Source: Candidatus Hydrogenedentota bacterium (GTDB lineage Bacteria; Hydrogenedentota; Hydrogenedentia; Hydrogenedentales; SLHB01). From it: 7,977 nucleotides of DNA. The DNA lies in assembly GCA_007130675.1 (NCBI GenBank), contig SLSB01000091.1, positions 1-7,977 of the forward strand. Direction: 5' to 3'. The position numbers and the translations under genes were made by a program. The notes beneath the pieces were generated by a model that did not search any database, was not told where the DNA came from, and saw nothing but the letters and a program-made list of their open reading frames with translations. Below, piece after piece: positions 1 to 6,519 of this stretch; the first letter of the stretch is position 1; every line of letters begins with the position of its first letter.

Positions 1-1412
1 TCGCCTCTGGACATGGCCACCACGTCTCCGCCGTCCAGCCGGGCGTAGTTGCCCTCGATAGCTTTCGATGGCCCGCCAATCTCGAGCACGTGCGATTCGC
101 CGTCATCCATCGTGAAGCTTACGCGCCGCACAGGCTCGCCCAGCGGCGCGGCATCGGTATAGTCCGAAGCCTTCCAACCGGCCAACGCCCCCGCCAGGGT
201 CGTAATGGCCGTGGTGTCGACGTCGAGATCGGCGGCCGGCTGGGCAACCGCCCACGCATCCTCTTCCTTGACCAAGACGACTTCCGCCTCGGGCAGGTCC
301 ATCTCGATGCGGGTCACCGAATCCCTGTCAAGACTGAGGCTCTGCAGATCAAACAGGTCCGAGCCTTTCGGGAAGAGACGCCCGAAGTTATACGAAGAAA
401 GCTTGTAGACCACGGGGTCGGCGGCGTCCGCGAGACGCACATAGCCATCCGGACCCGACTCGGGCCGCCCGCCCTCGATGACAATCTCATTCGCGCCGCC
501 GTCGAGAGTGACCACGCATTTGAATCCCGGCTCGGCCAGCCCCCATTCCTCGAGGGTGTCCGGGTCCACGATCTCCGAAGCATTCAACGGGTTCAATACA
601 TTCAAAGCCGAATCGAGGCCCGTCCGCTTAAAGTCTTGGCCGGGCATCCCTCCTTGGGCCAGCACCCATTCGTATTCCGGCTCGGCGGGCGGCACCAGTG
701 CTTCGCCCTCGTCTTCGGCATCCTCGGAGGGTTTTTCGCGTTTCTCGAACACCAGCTCCTTATCGGGCATGGTCAGAGCAAGCCTGACGACGTCGTCGCG
801 CTCGACCTGCACAATCTCCGTATCGGTCCAAGGAGCGGGTTGCGGCGCCTGCGCGATATCATCGCTCCAGATTTGCGCTTCACGGCGGAAATTCACGTCG
901 CCCACATACACGGTGCTGTCGTCAACGGTGCGCACGAATACCTGGCCGGAGCGCGGAGCTCTTCCACTGAGCACATGCGCCGCCGGGGCATCGGTCTCTC
1001 CGGTGTAAGCCAGCACATGAAAGGCTTCGCCGTCGGCCAATTCAAACTCGCTGATATCATCGCCGGTGACGTCGCGTGCGCGCAATTCGCCCCGCAATTC
1101 CGACAGTTTCGTCACAAATTCCTCGATCTTTTCGAGGTTTGCGGGTGCATTGTAATGACTTGCCACCCGCCAGACATTCGGGTCTTCCGCATCGCGCTCG
1201 AGTACTACCCTGTCCTCGGGTGCGCCGCCCGCGTACAACTCGAGCTTCGTGACTGCGCCCGTCGAGACCGTCTCCGGAACAAGGGCAGTCATTCGCTCTC
1301 TGAGATGGTCCTCGATTGCAACCGGCCGGTCCTGAACCTGTTTCAGCACCACCAGGGCCGCTAGAATCGCAAAAATCACTGCCAAGGGAGCGAGATTCTT
1401 CCAATTTCTCAT
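1..1412 (-). CDS. DUF4340 domain protein, membrane-anchored (3' end beyond window)
   Basis: Reading leftward from an ATG at 1412, the frame is open for 470 codons to the window edge, so the C-terminus is missing. The N-terminus MRNWKNLAPLAVIFAILAAL has one hydrophobic segment (about residues 7-23) after a short basic start, as expected for a single-pass anchor with the rest outside the cytoplasm. The pattern 'NVWRVASHYNAPANLEKIEE' (about 79-98), and later 'SSYNFGRLFPKGSDLFD' (about 339-355), are typical of the DUF4340 family, which is usually encoded beside GldG-like ABC transporter components. Residues about 225-247 are an acidic/proline linker. The gene lies 59 bases after the permease-GldG fusion with no terminator-like hairpin between, and a GGAG lies 9 bases before the ATG, so it is probably the third gene of that operon. 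The molecular function of the family is not established. Family assignment is by recognition; a role as an extracytoplasmic partner of the transporter is inferred. Confidence 0.85.
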   Translation of the reverse strand, partial: MRNWKNLAPLAVIFAILAALVVLKQVQDRPVAIEDHLRERMTALVPETVSTGAVTKLELYAGGAPEDRVVLERDAEDPNVWRVASHYNAPANLEKIEEFVTKLSELRGELRARDVTGDDISEFELADGEAFHVLAYTGETDAPAAHVLSGRAPRSGQVFVRTVDDSTVYVGDVNFRREAQIWSDDIAQAPQPAPWTDTEIVQVERDDVVRLALTMPDKELVFEKREKPSEDAEDEGEALVPPAEPEYEWVLAQGGMPGQDFKRTGLDSALNVLNPLNASEIVDPDTLEEWGLAEPGFKCVVTLDGGANEIVIEGGRPESGPDGYVRLADAADPVVYKLSSYNFGRLFPKGSDLFDLQSLSLDRDSVTRIEMDLPEAEVVLVKEEDAWAVAQPAADLDVDTTAITTLAGALAGWKASDYTDAAPLGEPVRRVSFTMDDGESHVLEIGGPSKAIEGNYARLDGGDVVAMSRG

Positions 1413-1471
1413 AACGCCTCTCTCCACAAATCCTGTTCGGCGGTTCGCATCCCGTCCACACGCGGCCGGCA

Positions 1472-3994
1472 TCAGTCCGCCGGACCGCCTCCTTCGTTCA
1501 TAAAGGACATCGTGTATGCGTTGCGCGACTGACGCCGCACCACGGCAACCACCACGCCCAGGGTCACAATGGTCAAGTTCACCAGCACAAAGTTCACGAA
1601 ACGCCAGAAGCTGGTTTGCCGGTCGCTCGGCCTCGAGATCGTGCGGTCCACCGGCTTGCGGCTGCGCACATTGACCAGCTCATCGCCCAGCGTAACCGCG
1701 TCGATGCTGTTCAGAAACAGGTCGGCGTTCGAGCGTTGCAGGAAATCGCTGCGGAACATCTGCGAAGCGCCAATCAGCACCAGCCTGCCCGGCGCCGGCG
1801 TCAACGGCTCCGCGGGAGGCTCCTCTTCGTCGTCCGGCGGAGGCGGCGGCATCCCCGGCTGCGGAGGTTGCGGCGGCGGCCAGTCCGGCCGCCCATGCTC
1901 GCGGTAGGCGTCCGGAAACCGCCCCGTCACCAGAGCCATCAGCGGATACTGGTCGCCGGAGGGCGGCGCATTGAACGCTTCCTGGGTCAATTGCGCGTGT
2001 GGCGATACCGTCCACGCATTTCTGCTCGTATGCATGATCGTACGGGCTTCGAGCCCGTGCTTCTTGAGCTCTTCCTCATCCAGGGTAATGGCCGTCCCCC
2101 ACAGATACGTGATGAACCCGAGGCGATTCGTGATCGAGGTTTCGGTGTCCATGTGCTCACTGGTCACCTCGATGTGCATCGGGCTGTTGATTGGCATCCC
2201 GCCGCCCAACAGACTCTCGAGGGGGTTGCCGCTACGGATGGTCAGCGGGAAACTGTTCACATCCATCAGCAGGTAATCGTCCACACCCAAGCCGTATTGC
2301 GCGAGCAAGGGGTTGATCTCGGGGTTCTCGTCGCGGCGGCTCATGGTGATCCCCTGGCTCGTGGTCTGGTAGTCCCACAGATAGTTCTGCACGGCCAGCA
2401 CAACCGACTTGCCGGATGCCAGGGCGCGGTTGATCTCCCAGCGCTGGCGTTCGTTCAACTCACGGGGGTTGATGACGGCCAGTGTGTCGTATTCCTCGGG
2501 CAGCGGACTGTCTTTTGTCAACTCGACGCGGCGCACATCATACTTTTCGGATTCGAGATAGGCTTGCAGCAAGTCGTAGGGGTCGCGCTGCTCGGGAATC
2601 TGCTGGCCCATCTGCATCATGATCTGGCGCATCTGCGGGTCCATGGCGAAGGCCTCCTTCGGGGCCACCAGGGCCACCACGGGGGTCTCCTCCAGGGTGA
2701 GTTTATAGATGATGTTTACCAGCCGGTATTCGAGCTGTTGGAGCGTCTCGGGGGTGACCTGCGGGATGATCTCCTCGGCCTCCGCGCCGAGGCCCACTCC
2801 GATGCTCGAGTATACAAGCCGGTGGCTGATTTCGTCGCCCGACATCACCTGGACACCGAACGGTTCGACGCCCTTCTCGAGCATGCGGCGCTCGGCTCTG
2901 TCGGTCAGGTCTTCTTCTTCCTCGCCGAAGGCCGGCGCGGCAGTCATGACATTGGCTGCCTGAAGGTAAACCACATCCGGCTCGACCATGCCGCCGGATG
3001 CAACCCGAAGCTCGTCGAGCTTGCCGACAATCTCCTGCTCGAGTTGTCTATACGCGGTGGGCATGTCGCTGCGCGGTGTAATGTACAGATTGACCTGCAC
3101 CGGACGCCGGAGTTCTGCCAGAATGCTCTTGGTGGCCGGCGACACGGTGTAGATTTTGTCTTCGGTAAGGTCGAAGCGATAGAGGCTGGTTCCGGTAGTG
3201 AGCCAGTTGAGGGCCAGGCCAATGCCCAGGCACATCGTAATCGCCGCACCGAACTGCACCCGCATTCCCGGCCGGTTGCGCCCCTCGATATACATGGCGT
3301 TCAACACCAGAAACAGGGTCGTCCACGCCACAAAATAGACGATGTCGGCCACCTCAACCACGCCACGGATGAACGCGTTGTAATGGTCGATTACCCCGAC
3401 CAATTGGCTCAACGTCGAGCCAAGCCCAGGGAAAAAGCCGTCAATGTAGCCGGCAATGAAGTTGGTCCCGAGCAGAAATACGCCGAAACACGCGAGCAAG
3501 GTGACCACAAATGCCACAATCTGGTCCTTGCAGAATCCCGAGAAGAATAGCCCCATCGAAAGAAACATCGCACCGAGCAGACTAGCGCCCAGATAGCCCC
3601 CGAAGATCATGCCGACGTCAGGGTTGCCGAGCACGGCAAGCATCAGCGGCAGTGTGAACGTGGCGGCCAGCGTCAGCAGATAAAACACCAGCGAGGCGAT
3701 AAACTTGCCAAGCACCAGCTCGCGTGCCCGCATCGGGAAGGTCAACAGCATTTCCCACGTGTTCTCTTTGCGCTCTTCAGCCCACACGCGCATGGTGACC
3801 GCGGGGATGAACACACACAGAATGATAGGCAAGTTGGCGAAGAAACTGCGCATGTCGGCCACTGGAAATGTGAAGAACGTGGTCATGAAAAGCCCCACGC
3901 TCATGGCCAGAAACACGATCATAAAGATATAGCCGATGGGGGACGTGAAATACGCCCCGAGATCGCGCATTACAATGGTTTTGATATTCTTCAT
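1472..3994 (-). CDS. ABC-2 permease fused to GldG-like extracytoplasmic domain (GldF-GldG fusion)
   Basis: This is an 840-residue protein made of two units that are separate in Bacteroidetes (GldF and GldG). Residues 1-240 form an ABC-2 type permease with about six membrane segments (roughly 20-39, 55-70, 98-120, 130-152, 158-181, 215-235) and the usual cytoplasmic 'EERKENTWEMLLTFPM' stretch (73-88). A seventh segment (about 247-265) leads into the GldG-like domain, whose hallmark 'YRFDLTEDKIYTVSPATKSIL' region is at 272-292. That domain continues to about 780, and a last membrane helix (about 799-819) precedes a short tail. Residues about 704-733 are a proline-then-acidic low-complexity insert. 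The start ATG overlaps the stop of the ATPase gene (ATGA), with AAGGGAG upstream, so the two are translationally coupled. It should be the membrane component driven by that ATPase; the substrate is unknown. Domain calls are by motif; similar fusions are known under 'Gldg family protein'. Confidence 0.9.
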   Translation of the reverse strand: MKNIKTIVMRDLGAYFTSPIGYIFMIVFLAMSVGLFMTTFFTFPVADMRSFFANLPIILCVFIPAVTMRVWAEERKENTWEMLLTFPMRARELVLGKFIASLVFYLLTLAATFTLPLMLAVLGNPDVGMIFGGYLGASLLGAMFLSMGLFFSGFCKDQIVAFVVTLLACFGVFLLGTNFIAGYIDGFFPGLGSTLSQLVGVIDHYNAFIRGVVEVADIVYFVAWTTLFLVLNAMYIEGRNRPGMRVQFGAAITMCLGIGLALNWLTTGTSLYRFDLTEDKIYTVSPATKSILAELRRPVQVNLYITPRSDMPTAYRQLEQEIVGKLDELRVASGGMVEPDVVYLQAANVMTAAPAFGEEEEDLTDRAERRMLEKGVEPFGVQVMSGDEISHRLVYSSIGVGLGAEAEEIIPQVTPETLQQLEYRLVNIIYKLTLEETPVVALVAPKEAFAMDPQMRQIMMQMGQQIPEQRDPYDLLQAYLESEKYDVRRVELTKDSPLPEEYDTLAVINPRELNERQRWEINRALASGKSVVLAVQNYLWDYQTTSQGITMSRRDENPEINPLLAQYGLGVDDYLLMDVNSFPLTIRSGNPLESLLGGGMPINSPMHIEVTSEHMDTETSITNRLGFITYLWGTAITLDEEELKKHGLEARTIMHTSRNAWTVSPHAQLTQEAFNAPPSGDQYPLMALVTGRFPDAYREHGRPDWPPPQPPQPGMPPPPPDDEEEPPAEPLTPAPGRLVLIGASQMFRSDFLQRSNADLFLNSIDAVTLGDELVNVRSRKPVDRTISRPSDRQTSFWRFVNFVLVNLTIVTLGVVVAVVRRQSRNAYTMSFMNEGGGPAD

Positions 3995-4962
3995 TGCGCC
4001 TCTCCCTTGTCACTGTCGCTTACTGCCGCGGGCTCAGGTTCTGTGAGCGCCAGAAACGTCTCCTCGAGACTGAGCGGGCGCTCGGTCAGTTCGCGGAGTT
4101 CCCAGCTCTTGAGTTTCGCAAGCTTGCCGATCTCACGCCATTGCTCAGTACCAGTCTTGCCCACAATCCGGAATGTCACAAAACCGTCGGTTCCGCCCAC
4201 ATACTCGACCCGCTGCGTGCCATCGAGTCCCGAGAGCAGCCGCTCGATCTCCGGGCGGTCACCCTTCACCGACACCTCCGTGCGCTCGTACTTCTTCGCC
4301 CGGGCGCGCAACTCCTGCAGCGTGCCGTCGCCCACGATGCGGCCCCGGTTGATGATGACAATCCGATCCGCGGTCGCCTCGACTTCCTGGAGAATATGGG
4401 TCGATAGGATCACCGTCTTGCCTTTCGCCAGCCCCCGAACCAGCTCCCGGATCTCGATGATCTGATGCGGGTCAAGGCCCGAGGTCGGCTCATCGAGAAT
4501 GATAATGTCCGGGTCGTGAATCAGGGCCTGCGCCAGGGCCGTGCGCTGGCGATACCCCTTGGACAGTTCGCGCACTATCTTGCGGTACATGGGTTTGAGC
4601 CCGCACTCCTCCACGACAACATCGCGTCGTTCGCGCAGTCTCGCGCCGTCAAGCCCCCTGGAACGCCCCACGAAATTGAGGTACGAACGCACTTCCATAT
4701 CCATATAAAGTGGAAGTACTTCCGGCAAATAGCCAATGACCTTGCGGACCCCGAGCGGGTTCTCGAGCACATCCATCCCGCCCACGATGGCCGTGCCGCT
4801 CGTCGGGTGAAGATAGGTTGTCAGGATCTTCATCGTCGTCGATTTGCCCGCCCCGTTCGGACCCAGCAGGCCGACAATCTCGCCCTGCTTGACTTCGAAC
4901 GACACCCGGTCGAGCGCCCGCACGGGGCCATAGTGCATCGTCAGGTTTTGTGTTTTGATCAT
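3991..4962 (-). CDS. ABC transporter ATP-binding protein, GldA-like
   Basis: A 323-residue cytoplasmic ATPase with all the nucleotide-binding motifs: Walker A GPNGAGKST (34-42), signature LSKGYRQR (133-140), Walker B plus D-loop IIILDEPTSGLDP (153-165) and the H-loop histidine (189). The Q-loop position reads GYLPEVLPLY (77-86), with Glu in place of Gln; this is the form usual in GldA-type ATPases. About 100 residues follow the ATPase core (to 323), matching the accessory C-terminal domain of ABC-2 exporters and including 'LSLEETFLALT' (297-307). It is the first gene of the leftward operon and overlaps the permease-GldG gene by 4 bases. The ATG at 4962 has AGGAG 10 bases upstream; the only other nearby ATG, upstream, runs straight into TGA. 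It should hydrolyse ATP to power the fused permease. Neighbours favour a Gld-like envelope exporter over a drug or copper (NosF-like) exporter, but the substrate is unknown. Confidence 0.92.
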   Translation of the reverse strand: MIKTQNLTMHYGPVRALDRVSFEVKQGEIVGLLGPNGAGKSTTMKILTTYLHPTSGTAIVGGMDVLENPLGVRKVIGYLPEVLPLYMDMEVRSYLNFVGRSRGLDGARLRERRDVVVEECGLKPMYRKIVRELSKGYRQRTALAQALIHDPDIIILDEPTSGLDPHQIIEIRELVRGLAKGKTVILSTHILQEVEATADRIVIINRGRIVGDGTLQELRARAKKYERTEVSVKGDRPEIERLLSGLDGTQRVEYVGGTDGFVTFRIVGKTGTEQWREIGKLAKLKSWELRELTERPLSLEETFLALTEPEPAAVSDSDKGEAQ

Positions 4963-5176
4963 CTGTCACATGCTCCTGAACCTGGACCCGGCGTCCCGGA
5001 ATTGGGAGCGCCTCCGTGATCGCCCTGTTTGGTTGGGACAGCCGCCCACCGAAACGTCTGGCGCATCGCATACCAAGTAGCCAGGCAGCGTGCCAGCGCC
5101 ATTTCAGCAGGGCATAGCATCCCCTCTGCCGGGGAGCAAAGAGCGTGCCCAAAAGACAGGCTTTTTGAGAGCAACT
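4963..5176 (-). promoter_or_regulatory. Long 5' leader of the ABC operon
   Basis: About 200 bases separate the predicted transcription start (near 5170, leftward) from the ATPase start codon, and I see no convincing gene in them. Just upstream of the AGGAG ribosome-binding site (4973-4977) is a compact hairpin, GGCG-TCCC at 4990-4997 pairing with GGGA-(g)-CGCC at 5004-5012. A weaker CCCC/GGGG hairpin lies near 5120-5140. Neither is followed by a T-run, so they are not intrinsic terminators. No riboswitch class was recognised. Confidence 0.4.
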
Positions 5177-5206
5177 ACGATAGCATCGTTTCCCGTTATG
5201 TTTCAA
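5177..5206 (-). promoter_or_regulatory. Sigma70-type promoter candidate for the ABC operon
   Basis: Read leftward: TTGAAA as -35 (5201-5206), an 18-base spacer, and TATCGT as -10 (5177-5182), preceded by TGC, which gives an extended -10. It points at the ATPase gene, the first of the operon. Found by eye, without a scoring matrix. Confidence 0.5.
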
Positions 5207-5339
5207 ACGGTTGCCGGTTCTTGCGGGTCCGTGGCCAGGCACACCCGATGAGGATGGGTATGCGCATTTGCGGTAAAAACACCCCAAATGAAGCACGCGA
5301 TGCGCTCGCGAGTGCGCGCGAACCAAATCCGCATTCACG
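5207..5339. other. Intergenic stretch with no recognisable gene
   Basis: Between the ABC-operon promoter candidate and the lipoprotein terminator I see no gene with a plausible protein or start site. Frames crossing it give cysteine- and arginine-rich, low-quality translations. Confidence 0.5.
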
Positions 5340-5372
5340 AAAAAGCGGCATCCCTCACGTGACGGATGCCGC
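5340..5372 (-). terminator. Intrinsic terminator of the lipoprotein gene
   Basis: Read leftward: a perfect 9-bp stem GCGGCATCC/GGATGCCGC (5345-5353 with 5364-5372) around a 10-base loop, followed at once by TTTTT (5340-5344). It begins about 20 bases after the lipoprotein stop codon and separates that gene from the ABC operon. Confidence 0.88.
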
Positions 5373-5394
5373 CCCAAAGATCTTCAGTCCATCG

Positions 5395-5844
5395 TTACTG
5401 TGGTATCGCCTCGGTATCGTTAACAATAAGCGTCTGGCCATCCCAGGAACCGTCCAGTGACATTCCCAGGATGCTGATCGAGAACTTGCCGTCTTCCACC
5501 TTGTACTCACCCATGGCGCCATCAGGCATGAGTGTGGCGATCTGCCCGCCTTTGACCAGTACCCTGCGGTCATCTTGGAATTCAACGACATACTCGTCCA
5601 GCTGCCAAGTTGTTCCGGCCAGGCCCTCGACGTCTTCATCAACAGCGGGATCATCTGGTTCTTCCGCCGGCGGAACCTCAGGCACATCAGGCACTGGTTC
5701 GACCGGAGGGGGCGCTGCCGGATCGACGGGAACAGGGGCCGTCGGGTCGGCCGGGGCAGGTACCGCCGGTTCTTCTCTGGGGCCGCAGCCTGCGATCGAC
5801 GCAATGCAAAAACCTACCACCAATGTCAGCAAAACGTTTCTCAT
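5395..5844 (-). CDS. Small secreted lipoprotein, function unknown
   Basis: A 149-residue protein with a clear type II signal peptide: MRN, a hydrophobic core, then the lipobox I-A-G-C ending at Cys20, with Gly at +2. The mature part starts with a proline/alanine/valine- and acid-rich linker (about 24-72) and ends in a compact domain (about 74-149) of short hydrophobic/polar stretches beginning 'GLAGTTWQLDEY'. Its glycine- and Asp-Gly-rich turns suggest a small beta-barrel or lipocalin/META-like fold; that is only an impression. The ATG at 5844 is chosen because it begins the signal peptide and follows two AGGAG motifs, the nearer 6 bases away. The same frame is open further upstream to 6021, but that extension has no ribosome site and would bury the signal peptide. 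It has its own promoter candidate and terminator, so it is probably monocistronic. Cell-envelope location is well supported; function is not known. Confidence 0.85.
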   Translation of the reverse strand: MRNVLLTLVVGFCIASIAGCGPREEPAVPAPADPTAPVPVDPAAPPPVEPVPDVPEVPPAEEPDDPAVDEDVEGLAGTTWQLDEYVVEFQDDRRVLVKGGQIATLMPDGAMGEYKVEDGKFSISILGMSLDGSWDGQTLIVNDTEAIPQ

Positions 5845-5917
5845 CGGATACTCCTCTCCTACTGGCTCGTTGGAAACCTTGTTGCACCTTGTGTCATTCA
5901 CTTCAGGTTCAAATTGA

Positions 5918-5946
5918 ATCTTAACACGGCCCGGGGCAAAATCCAA
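5918..5946 (-). promoter_or_regulatory. Promoter candidate for the lipoprotein gene
   Basis: Read leftward: TTGGAT as -35 (5941-5946), a 17-base spacer, TAAGAT as -10 (5918-5923), with TGT before it forming an extended -10. The predicted start would leave a leader of about 65 bases. Its spacer and -10 lie inside one copy of a repeated motif (see 5922-6022). Confidence 0.5.
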
Positions 5947-6022
5947 GCAATTTTCGCATTCCGGAAGCCTGCTCATGAATGCCCCAACTGCTGGGCAACA
6001 TGTAACACTTGCACGGGGCAAA
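5922..6022. repeat. Two-copy direct repeat TAACAC-N4/5-CGGGGCAAA
   Basis: On the + strand the motif occurs at 5922-5940 (4-base spacer) and 6003-6022 (5-base spacer), about 82 bases apart. Fifteen bases match exactly between the copies. The left copy overlaps the -10 and spacer of the lipoprotein promoter candidate, so it could be a regulator binding site. No known regulator is recognised from the motif. Confidence 0.4.
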
Positions 6023-6131
6023 TTGTACTATAGCCAGCTTCGTGATGAGGCGCGAGAACGCGCCAGCTCAAGGCATTCCCGCGCAGCGTGCGGCCTACCG
6101 AGGCCCGCCGCGCGGTTACGCATAGACGTTT

Positions 6132-6266
6132 GGCATTCGAGCAGGGTGCCATGCCCGCGTATCCCGTGGAAGGAGACGCGTTGACTGAAACGAACGTGCG
6201 ATCCGTCCGTGCATAGCGCGGCAGGGTCGCGCCCGATTCTGCGGCATGGCATCCCAGCCGAATGCC
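6132..6266. repeat. Long bulged inverted repeat (about 24 bp)
   Basis: GGCATTCG (6132-6139) pairs with 6259-6266, then GGG (6144-6146) with CCC (6253-6255), TGCCATGCC (6147-6155) with GGCATGGCA (6243-6251) and GC (6157-6158) with 6241-6242. Single-base bulges separate the blocks. The loop contains a smaller GCGCG/CGCGC hairpin (6216-6232). The pattern of helices broken by short bulges looks more like a folded RNA than a transposon end. Confidence 0.5.
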
Positions 6267-6288
6267 TCGAAGGCGCCGATCTGCGTTC

Positions 6289-6384
6289 AGCGGAACGCAT
6301 CCGGCCGCGGCAACACACATGTCGCGTGAAATTGAACCAGGCCCACTGCACGCTACCGTGTGCCGCGGCCGGATACGTTCCGCT
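6289..6384. repeat. Near-perfect 24-bp inverted repeat with structured loop
   Basis: Arms 6289-6312 and 6361-6384 are reverse complements at 23 of 24 positions (core CGGAACG(c/t)ATCCGGCCGCGG). The 48-base loop holds a further hairpin, GCGTG (6324-6328) with CACGC (6349-6353), and inside it CAG/CTG. No T-run follows on either strand, so it is not a simple terminator. Confidence 0.65.
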
Positions 6385-6396
6385 TCTCTCGTGGGC

Positions 6397-6430
6397 AAAA
6401 AAACGTGTCGCCCGATAACCTGGGCGCACG
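6397..6430 (-). terminator. Terminator-like hairpin, leftward
   Basis: Read leftward: CGTG-c-GCCC, an 8-base loop, GGGC-ga-CACG, then seven T (6397-6403 on the complement). It has the form of an intrinsic terminator, but no leftward gene lies immediately upstream of it. It could stop antisense transcription coming from the rplJL side, or be fortuitous. Confidence 0.35.
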
Positions 6431-6456
6431 CATTGGGGTAAGACATTGCCTCGCGT

Positions 6457-6486
6457 TTGACGCGGCCCGTTTCGATTTGCTAGACT
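6457..6486 (+). promoter_or_regulatory. Promoter of the rplJ-rplL unit
   Basis: TTGACG as -35 (6457-6462), an 18-base spacer, TAGACT as -10 (6481-6486) preceded by TGC, an extended -10. The predicted start near 6493 lies just before the L10 leader, which fits a dedicated promoter for this unit and a leader of about 180 bases. Confidence 0.65.
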
Positions 6487-6519
6487 TCCTTCGTTAAAAC
6501 AAACGTACGCCTCGTGTAA

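Larger units (their letters stand above)
5947..6456. other. Structured intergenic region with no convincing gene
   Basis: About 500 bases separate the divergent lipoprotein and rplJ promoters. The open frames here (leftward 5973-6446 and 6028-6585) translate to Cys/His/Arg-rich sequences with no domain, signal or good ribosome site, so I do not call them genes. The stretch is instead rich in inverted repeats: 6079-6115, 6132-6266, 6289-6384 and 6404-6430. No tRNA, tmRNA, RNase P, SRP RNA or 6S RNA signature was found. It may hold an unknown structured RNA, or decayed inverted-repeat DNA. Confidence 0.5.

Noticed and set aside
90..1364. Rightward open frame of 424 codons antisense to the DUF4340 gene
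   Set aside because: The opposite strand is open from 1412 to the window edge with a membrane anchor and family motifs. The rightward translation has no recognisable feature.
1616..3550. Very long rightward open frame (644 codons) antisense to the permease-GldG gene
   Set aside because: The leftward frame encodes a recognisable protein with membrane helices and GldG motifs. The rightward translation is His/Arg/Gln-rich, with no domain or ribosome site, a typical antisense by-product of GC-rich coding.
3991..4962. Glu in place of Gln at the Q-loop of the ATPase, as a sign of a dead enzyme
   Set aside because: GldA-type ATPases commonly have GYLPE at this point, and Walker A, signature, Walker B and H-loop are all intact.
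4649..5377. Leftward open frame overlapping the ATPase start and its leader
   Set aside because: It is out of frame with the well-supported ATPase and crosses the lipoprotein terminator and the promoter candidate; its translation has no recognisable domain.
5845..6021. N-terminal extension of the lipoprotein gene to an upstream start at 6021
   Set aside because: It would place a signal peptide and lipobox about 60 residues inside the protein; the ATG at 5844 has a good ribosome site. The promoter candidate also lies inside the extension.
6009..6031. Possible rightward promoter (TTGCAC ... TACTAT) leading into the structured region
   Set aside because: The spacer is only 11 bases and no other -35 sits at a normal distance, so transcription of the structured region from here is not supported.
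6289..6384. Inverted repeat as terminal repeats of an insertion sequence or MITE
   Set aside because: The arms are only 48 bases apart, no target-site duplication flanks them, and no transposase is present; a hairpin element is the simpler reading.
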